Part shown: piece by piece, positions 13,701 through 22,700 of the stretch
How positions within the stretch are numbered: position 1 is the stretch's first letter
Layout: every line of letters starts with the position of its first letter
Assembly: GCF_029784135.1 (NCBI RefSeq)
Contig: NC_073745.1
Coordinates: 158,919,335-158,983,334, forward strand
Source of the DNA: Toxorhynchites rutilus septentrionalis
Taxonomy: Eukaryota; Arthropoda; Insecta; Diptera; Culicidae
Direction: 5' to 3'
Length of the DNA: 64,000 nucleotides
The notes under the pieces: model-generated
Databases searched by the model: none
The model's input: only the letters and a program-made list of their open reading frames with translations
What the model was told of the DNA's origin: nothing
Translations under genes and position numbers: made by a program

Positions 13701-16700
13701 TTTGACGTAGGACTACGTCTTTCATTTCTATACCGGGGTGTAAAATCAAAGTTTCGAAAACGAAAGCGTTACGCCGGAGACCGAGATTTTGAGCGTTAAT
13801 AGCTCCTAAACAACTGAACGAAATGGTATGATAAACACTTCATTCGAAAGATAAAATGTCTACGCGTTATATACTTGTTACTTTTTGATCCAAAAACTTG
13901 TTTCAATAGTCTTAAAATTGCTTTCAAAACAGGCTATTGAAATCACCAATCGGTATATAAGCGAGCGGCGCTCGGGAATCCACTCAGTTCTAATTGAACA
14001 GCGATTGGAGCATGTTGTCGCTGTTGCGGTGAAGCTCTTTATTTATCATGAAAGCGCGGATGAACGGTGTCACCAAGAGCCTGTTTGTGCACCCTAGGCC
14101 AGAAGGGAATCTATCAGGAGGAGAGTGATGCCACAAACGGTTCCCTGGGAAGACATCGCTACACACACATACACGCGCGGCTATTAACAGGTGGTTATCG
14201 AGTTGGCATTAACCACTGGTGGGCTTCCAGTATCGAGGAAAATGTGGAAATATCTAATCGTTACTGAAAATAATCTGCCAGTTCCTCTGGGAATTTTCAA
14301 AATATATTCATGTGAAAGAGTTTAATTGAATGTTTTCTATCCATGTTACACTGTGACCAAATATGTTTCAATCAAGTGCTATTAACAGGTGGTTATCGAG
14401 TTGGCATTAACCACTGGTGGGCTTCCACTATCGAGGAAAATGTGGAAATATCTAATCGTTACTGAAAATAATCTGCCAGTTCCTTTGGGAATTTTCAAAA
14501 TATATTCATGTGAAAGAGTTTAATTGAATGTTTTCTATCCATGTAACACTGTGACCAAATACATTTGGTTTTGTGGTTTTTCAATCAATCGCAATTAACA
14601 GGATAGCTTCAGAAGATTATTCTTCCCCATCAGTAGGATATTTCCGTATCCAATATTGTATGCGCCCGCAATCGATTATTGCTCAGTCGCCGAAAGTTCC
14701 GAGCTCAGAGAGTTCATTCCCCTCTAGTTTGCCTTCCAAATTGCCATCGTAAACCACACCTTCTCTCGATTCAATCACACACAAAAAGCATACTTAAGCG
14801 ATATTCTGGTGGTGAGACACATTCATTTTTCGTGAGGACATCGACAAGACAACATCGTTGCCTAACGTGCTGGAGGAGGTGGATGGCGAAGGATCGACAC
14901 ATACACGCGCAGAACTCTTTCCGTTAGGATGCCATTCAGCATCGAGAAAGTTCCGGAAAGATCTAATCATTGCTGGAAAATAATCTGCCAGTTCCTTTGG
15001 GAATTTTCAAAATATATTCATGTGAAAGAGTTTATTTTAATGTTTTCTATCCATGTAACACTGTGACCAAATACATTAGGTTTTGTGATTTTTCAATCAA
15101 TCGCAATCAACAGGATAGCTTCTGAAGATTATTCTTCCCCATCAGTAGGATATTTCCGTATCCAATATTGGATGCATAAAACCTTGTGCCTCCAACGTAA
15201 CGCTCTCGTTTTCGAAGTTCTCCAAATATTCATTCATTCAGAATGAATTCAGATTCAACTTCATACAAATGATCTCTAAATCAACGATAGTCCTACGTCA
15301 CCCTTGCGGTTATACCATAGATATAACCCACTTCCTGTTTTTTCTAGGAAGCACGAACCCGCCCAATTCCAGCTTTACCTATCCGGAAAAACGATCCAAC
15401 ACTCTATGTTTTTCAAATACCTGGGTGTATATTTTGATTCTAAATGTACCTGGGGGAGACACATTGCGTATTTGAAACAGAAATGCCAGCAAAGAATCAA
15501 TTTTCTCCAAACAATAACCGGAACATGGTGGGGTGCCCATCCAGGAGACCTCATTCAGTTGTACAAAACAACGATATTGTTAGTGCTAGAATATGGCAGT
15601 TTTTGCTTCCGATCAGCTGCCAGGATTCATATTCTCAAGCTGGAGAGGATACAATATCGTTGCTTGCGTAAAGCCATGGGGTGTTTGCATTCGACACATA
15701 CGATGAGTCTCGAAGTTTTGGCAGGAGTACCCCCGCTTACTCTTCGGTTCACAGAATTATCCTACAGATTTCTCATCCGTTGCAAGATCATGAATCCATT
15801 GGTGATTGATAACTTCGAAAATCTACTCCAACTGACTCCTCAGTCAAGTTTTATGTCTTTATACCATGAGTACCATACCCACAACGTGCACCCTTCACAA
15901 GGCATCTCCAACCAAGTATGCTTCCCATACTTTTGCAATTCCTCTGTCATTTTTGATCTGTCCATGCGACAAAAAATCCATGGAATACCAGATCACCTAC
16001 GCTCCGATTCTATCCGCCGATATTTTCGGCAGAATATGGGAAAGTTGAATCTGATAAAATGTTCTTTACTGACGGTTCATTCATAAACGGGTCGACTGGC
16101 TTCGGCATCTTCAATGAAAATTCCAGTGCCTCTTTCAAACTCAAAGATCCTTGTTCCGTGTATGTCGCAGAAATGGGTGCGATATACTATGCTCTAGGGA
16201 TCATTGAAACACTGCCCATCGACCATTATTTTATTTTTTTAGACAGTCTCAGCTCAATAGAGGCAATCCGCTCAATGAAAGTTGATAAACGCTCATCTTA
16301 TTTCCTAACAAGAATAAGACATCTATTGAGTGTTTTGGTCGAAAAATTATTCAAGATTACCTTAGCATGGGTTCCCTCTCATTGCTCGATTCCGGGGAAT
16401 GAGAAAGCGGACTCGCTAGCTAAGGTGGGCGCTTCAGAAGGCACACTTTTTGAAAGGCAAATTGCCTATAATGAATTTTTTCACATTCCTCGTCAGGACA
16501 CACTCGTTAGTTGGCAGCGCATGTGGAGTGAAGATGAGTTCGGTCGTTGGTTACACACGATTATCCCTAAGGTTTCGACGAGTGCTTGGTTTAAGGGATT
16601 GAATGTAGGTCGTGATTTCATTCGCGTGATATCTCGGCTTATGTCCAATCACTACAACCTAAACGCGCATCTCTATCGCATTGGGCTCGCAGCAAACAAT

Positions 16701-19700
16701 CTTTGTGATTGTGGCGATGGCTACCACGACATCGAGCATGTTGTCTGGTCGTGTATCCGGTTCCATACTGCTCGCTCTCAGCTCTCTAGAGCACTGAGAG
16801 CACAAGGCAGACAATCGGAGATCCCCGTCCGGGATATCTTAGGTAGCCGTGATCCTGATCTTCTGCTTCATCTATACCTGTTCCTCAGAAACGCCGATGT
16901 CAACGTTTAATGATGTTTCCTTCGTTGTGTCCCTGTTTCATATCCCCATATCCCTATATCACACTCTTTACAGATACACGGGCCAAAGGTTATGCAGTCC
17001 ACTGATGATTCAACAAGAGCCAAAGGTTGTACCGCTCATGACAACTCTACACGAGCTGATGATTGCGCCGGCTAGTGACCATTCTATCCTGGATTCCTCG
17101 AGTCGAGAAGATGCACCACGCTAGATATGGGGTACATACTAGGGGGGCGTTGCTGATTAATGGTCAGCTGCATCCCAATAGGAAGTATCCCGTGTCGGGC
17201 ACACGTACAGAGCATTGGAGACAGCAACATCCCAATTACGAGAACACTTGTAATACTAACCTCGAGCCGACCGCGAGTAATCGGTTACATATTACTAACA
17301 TAGATAATAAGAAAAACTGTCAAAATATTAACCTCCGGCCCCGTCAGGCTAACGCCATATGAGTCTTGATAAAAATATATATTTTGGAAAAAAAACCATT
17401 TTTTTGCAATTGTGATATTTTTCCAAAAAACTTGATGGTAAATGTCGAAACAGCTGCACTCTTTCAAATTCTCCATCGAAACGCATCTTGTAACAAAACT
17501 CAAAATATCCTCGCGTAAACGGTATCTGTTTTACATCGAATGGTTTCAATCGCATTTTGGATTGGAAAAAATCGGTACTGTCCATGATTGTTACAATTGG
17601 GTTCTCAAATACGTTAGCCTGCTCGAAAGTCGAAATATGTGCAGAACTTTTCTACCTGATGCTTCTTCATACTTTGCTCGACGGCGGCATGTTGAAGAAA
17701 ATTATTGGAAGCAGATTTTCGCATACTTCAATGGATGTACGCCAATCGGTTGTGGAAACAGTGAATGAGATTCGCTCAAAACTGCCGTAATCTCGCAAAG
17801 TGACGCAAGCGCCAACATTGACATTTTACTTTTTTTGTTATAGATCGATAAAGAATACCAAATCCTTCCAAACAACTGTGAAAATTTACAGAAATGTGAA
17901 AAAATGACCCCGTGAAAGCTTGAAAACGAAGTGGCGCAAGCGCCATTTCCACTGTGATGGGGCGCAAGCGCCATTTTCCCTATGTTGTGAAGTAATTTGA
18001 AAGTGATGCGATGTGATTTTTTGATCTGTTCTGATAGAGTACGATGAACGAGCAGGGACAGCAAATTTCACATAACAACATCTTCCGTAATGAACGTTTA
18101 GCAAAATAAAAGTTACATGCCTTCTTTCTTGTAAAAAACACTTTTCCGAAAAGCTTGTCATGCCAAATATTTTAATCAAAACAGTCCATCCCCATGTAAT
18201 GTTACTTTTATAATAGCAATTTTGTTTCAGAATTACAAATCATGTACTAGGAAGCTCACAAAACCATGTACTTTAAATTCATAAAATCAAACTCATCTTA
18301 ATGTAAAGTTTATCCTAGATTGAAGTGTTGTTCTCACATATAGTTCATAAAGATTAGAACTAAATAGTTAAAAATCATCAATTTAATTGTTGATTACAAG
18401 GATTCCCTAATATGTAGTGTCTTTTTTCTTCAGACATCAAGGGACAAAGGTTCTTGACGATATTTACTTTCCTCACCTGTTCAATTTCTCTATCGGATAA
18501 ATTGAAGCTGAGTGTTGCTTGAAGGGTAAATGTCGGATTTGGTGAACAGCTGCACTCTTCTAAATGTTCCAAACGAAACGAAACACATCTTGTAACAAAA
18601 CTCAAAACATCCTCTCGTAAACTGTATCTGTTTTACTTCGGATAATTTCGGACGGCATTATGTTATTTAACACGGATGGTTTCAATTGCATTTTGAATTC
18701 GAAAAAATCGGTGCAGTCCATAATTATCACAATCGGGTCCTCAATTACGTTAACCATGCTACAAAGTTGGGAAGGTGTGTGAATTCTTCTCCCTGATGCT
18801 TCCTGATGCTTCGCTCAACGACAGCATGCTGGAGAAAATAATTGGAAACAGTTTCTCACATACTTTGATGGATGAACGCCAATCGGTTGTGGAAACAGCG
18901 ATTTAAATTTGCTGTTTCTACAACTAACTGGCGTTGGTAGCATAGCTTAAATAAAACTGCATTTTGCCGATGGCAATGTATTTCCATCAACAATACACAT
19001 TTTGTACAGATCAGATTTTCGTAATGTACGCGTATGCTGATTATACATGCAATTTTACAAAAAGTCTCGTACTGAAAATTTTTACCTCTGGCGCTTGCGT
19101 CACTTTGCGAGATTACGGCAGAAAAAAAACTGGTAGCATAGCTTAAAAAACAGCTTTTTTTTTAAATCAAGCCGATGGCAATGTTTATTCCATCAAGTGT
19201 ACACATTTTGTACAGATCAGATTTTCCTAGTGTACGCGTATGCTGATTATATATGCAATTTTAGGAAAAGCCTCGTACTGAATTCTTCCCTCTGGCGCTC
19301 ACGCCACTTTGCGAGACTATGGTAGTCTACGTGACATATGCAGTGGCCCGTAGGATCAACTTTGACCTTCATTTTCTTCCTTTCTAACTATTGTCACAGA
19401 TCATTTCATAATTAATTTTTTTCGATATTCAATATTTTTAGGCTAAAATATTTTAGATGTTTCGAAATCTAGGAGTTCTCAGATATCAAAAATTTTTCAA
19501 AATATTTTTTTAAAGCTCAATTAAGTATTCCTCATAGAGACCAATATCGCATCATTCACAATTCTAATAATTTTTAGCGGCTTCAAATTTCTTTCTTTCG
19601 AATTAAAATCGTCATGATAATTTTTCTATGTCCGGATTGCTGCGATCGTGGCAACACTTGCTACAACATAATCATTTTATTAGAATTTGTGACAAATAGA

Positions 19701-22700
19701 CGATTCATGACGACTGTTCATCTATACAGTTTGTGTCTAGAGATGTATTTTTTCCATTTAATCGATTATGGATTAATCGTTGGAACATTTTACAATAATC
19801 GTTTCATTTGAATTGTCTTCTATGCACACGATGACTATGACACACCCTCACCTGACCTTTTGCAAATCCTTTACTTACTGGAACATGATGTGTTGGGCAT
19901 ATCATGAAGCGGCAATGTTGGCAGCAGATTTCCATCCAACTTTTGAAAAGGTGCCGGACACCAAGTTGTTGGCACACAATCTCATAGGTTGCGTTTTGAA
20001 GAAGGTTACTGTAGTCATCTTTACCCGTTGAAACATCAAAAATTAAAAGTCTCTCCAGAGGCAATTATCGGGTTTCAAAGGATAGCATTTCAATATTTGT
20101 TTATTTGTTTAGATATAACATTCATCTGACAAAATCGTCTTAATGAACAAAAATTAGTATAATAGTCGAACAAAAACATAACATTAAAACATAACATTAA
20201 AACATAACATTAAACACATCGGGATTCTCAATTCGGTTTCTGAAGCGTAGTGATGATTCTCCAAAGTCATAAAACTGCTCTACGGATGAAAAGGTTCTGA
20301 TCATTTCCGTGACCGGCTCATGTTGACCATACGATGAACGATGTGCAAGCGGTTGCAGCAAAAACGAGGATCGTAGAATTCTACTGGGAGCGCGAAAGTT
20401 CATCTTCTCGAGCAAGTTAGGCGCATCGATTTCACCACAAAGAAGTTTGGCAACGAAGGTGGCTTGTTGAATACGCCTACGACGCTCAAGAGTATTCAAG
20501 TTCAGTAAGCGACATCTAGCTGTATATGACGGCAGGTTCCGCGGGTCACACCAAAGCAGATTCCTAAGCGCTCTACGGATGAACCATTTTTGAATCCGTT
20601 CAATCCTGACGATCCACATGTGTTGGTACGGGCTCCATACTACAGATGCGGTTTCAAGAATCGGCCGAACAAGCGAGCAGAAGAGAGATTTCAGGCAGTA
20701 GGGATCAGTAAAGTCCCTAGAGATTCTCGAAATAAACCCAAGCTGACGATTGGCCTTGGATATCAATGCAGATCGATGTGCGTCGAAAGTGAGCTTAGGG
20801 TCGAGAGTTACGCCCAAGTCATTGACCTGACTGACTCTCTCCAAGATAATATCATCGATCGTGTAGTCGAATATAGTTGGTTGTCTTTTTCGATGGAAAC
20901 TCATGATGACACATTTATTTATACTGATAGTTAGTTTGTTCAGGCGACACCAACTCACAAACTGGTCTAGCAGGCTCTGTAACCGTCGGCAATCCTCGAG
21001 GGTTTCGATGGCTAGATAGATTTTCAAGTCGTCTGCATATATCGACACACAGTCACATGCTAGAATAAGCGACACATCGTTATAGAAGATCGCGAACAGC
21101 AGTGGTCCAAGATTGCTGCCTTGCGGAACACCCGAAGAAACAGCAAACGGAGATGAAGTGTGAGACAGGAGCTTGACACGGAGCGTTCTTCCAGACAGGT
21201 ATGATCTCAGCCAGTTGATGAATTCGTCGGAAGCACCAAGACGGGATAGTTTTCTCAGTAGGATGCGATGGTCAATTCGATCGAAAGCGGCTTTTATGTC
21301 GGTGTAGGTCCACAGTGTTGTTCCAAGGCAGAGCCTACAAAAAAAAACTAGAATTCTAGAAATGTGGCGATTTATAAAATACGTTTTCTCGAGGTCTGCA
21401 AAGTAGGTCTCCGTGGCGGCGATGACCTCCTCATTCGACGCAAATTTCTGCCCGGCGAGTGACTTTTTCATGTTTGGAAACAAAAAAGACGCACGGGGCC
21501 AAATCTGAAGAATAAGGTGGATGTGGCGACGGCGGAATTTACATTTTTTTACATTTTTCTAAAATCCGCGAACACGCCCGCTTCTACGCACGGTCAAAAC
21601 AAAACTAGGAGTTCTTTTCGTCTGAAATTTTGACAGTAGCTGTTAACGAAAATGTACTACAGAAATCTCTCTTGCGATACTGACACCAACGGATGATGAG
21701 GGTAAGTACTTTATACGTTTATAAGAACATAACCTATAAGAACTCTATATTTGTACAATCGGACACAGTGAGCTATGATTCCAAGCTTCTTTTCTGAAGC
21801 CAAAAAGGGTCTGGCGAGCATCGCTGTACAATTCTGGATAAAGACAAATGGAATAAGATCAGGACCAGGCTTTCGATGCATCTACTAGATTGAGAGCTTT
21901 AATTCATACTATTTTACATAGTTTACACACAATAATCTTTCACAGATTCTTTGTGAATTTGTTGTTGTTGTTGGTGGCTTTTTAAATCTACCCGTATTAT
22001 AACCAAACAAACATACACATTTAATTCAGAAACATGAACAGTCGAACACTGTCATTAAACAAATTCAAACGTTGTACACCCATATTATTTTCATCTGATT
22101 GATTTGCAAAACCCGTGGTATAGGCACGGTATGTAGTAACAGAAGACGAAAGGTAACAATTATATACGAAAAAAATGAAAGCATAATGAATATGTTTTCA
22201 CTTTTTCGGTTTTCCATTATGCCGAGGATATCATATCATATGTTTATATCCACGTTAAACGATTCCAGTAATGTACACAATTATTCGAATTTATCTCCAT
22301 TAGCTGGCCATACCTCCTCCATTATGACATCAAACCGAATGATTGAAGACTTGGCATATATTCATGCCTCTTTATCGACCGCAGTGATACTGGTTTCAAA
22401 GTAAGTGTTCAGTTTCAATCCAATTCAATTCTGGCATCACACATATTATTCGAATGGTTAATTTTCAGCACATTTGGTGTGGCATTGCTAGCGGTTTTGG
22501 GGTCGTGCTTGCTCCATTTGGTGGCGACATCCTACTTTTTGATGGTGGAGCTTGTAGGCGATAAGGTGAAGTAATTCTCAATAATAGCGTATTAGAATTT
22601 GCATAAATGCTGTTATAATTTATGCAGGATGCTGTGTTTTCCTGGATTCAGGCCCTCTGGTTGTTCATTCACATTTTTCGCTTTTTGTTGACCGTCGAGC

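Larger units (their letters stand above)
13704..15337 (+). mobile_element. non-autonomous element with conserved ends, copy 2 (1.63 kb), inside LINE copy B
   Basis: Defined precisely by comparison with LINE copies C and D. The left end is GACGTAGGACTACGTC. The right end contains GTCCTACGTCA, a palindromic segment (ggttata…tataacc) and ACCCACTTCCTG. GTTTT flanks both sides (13699-13703 and 15337-15341). A second inverted pair lies inside: 13755-13775 (cgaaaacgaaagcgttacg) and 15197-15218 (cgtaacgctctcgttttcg). The cargo between includes a core-promoter-like segment and a 198-bp tandem repeat. No transposase is seen. Confidence 0.65.
10232..16908 (+). pseudogene. ORF2 (endonuclease-RT-RNase H) of copy B, split by two insertions
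   Basis: Segments: 10232-10326, 11687-13703 and 15338-16908. The endonuclease part shows WNCRSI, LCETWLS, LILGDFNSHGTAWGS and GSDHLPI. A 4-nt loss near 12052 shifts the frame. The RT part (to 13703) has FLDIKGAFDS, GLPQGSCLS and LADDGV. The thumb region resumes at 15338 after the second insertion, and there is a frameshift near 16020-16060. RNase H (16059-16908) carries FTDGS, AEMGAIYYAL, LDSLSSIEA and GNEKADSLAK. ATG 10232 lies in ATGCCTAA, overlapping the ORF1 stop. Dead as a whole. Confidence 0.85.
8363..17387 (+). mobile_element. I/LOA-type non-LTR retrotransposon, copy B, full-length but twice interrupted
   Basis: It starts with gttcgataactcgcaag, matching the 5' end of copy C, and finishes at ATATATATTTTGG near 17387. 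The span is about 9.0 kb, of which about 3.0 kb is two later insertions (10327-11686 and 13704-15337), leaving a ~6.0 kb element: 5' UTR ~0.5 kb, ORF1, overlapping ORF2, and 3' UTR ~0.45 kb. It sits in Gr intron 5 in the sense direction. Three zinc knuckles in ORF1 plus endonuclease, RT and RNase H in ORF2 place it in the I/LOA group; I cannot name the exact family. Confidence 0.87.

Noticed and set aside
13885..14267. Short frames downstream of the TATA/initiator in element copy 2 as a captured gene
   Set aside because: The frames are short, end in repeats and resemble no protein I know; only the promoter-like spacing is noteworthy.
10327..15337. Helitron interpretation of the conserved-end elements
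   Set aside because: Hairpins near the right end invite it, but both sides carry NTTTT duplications and there is no CTRR end at an A/T target.
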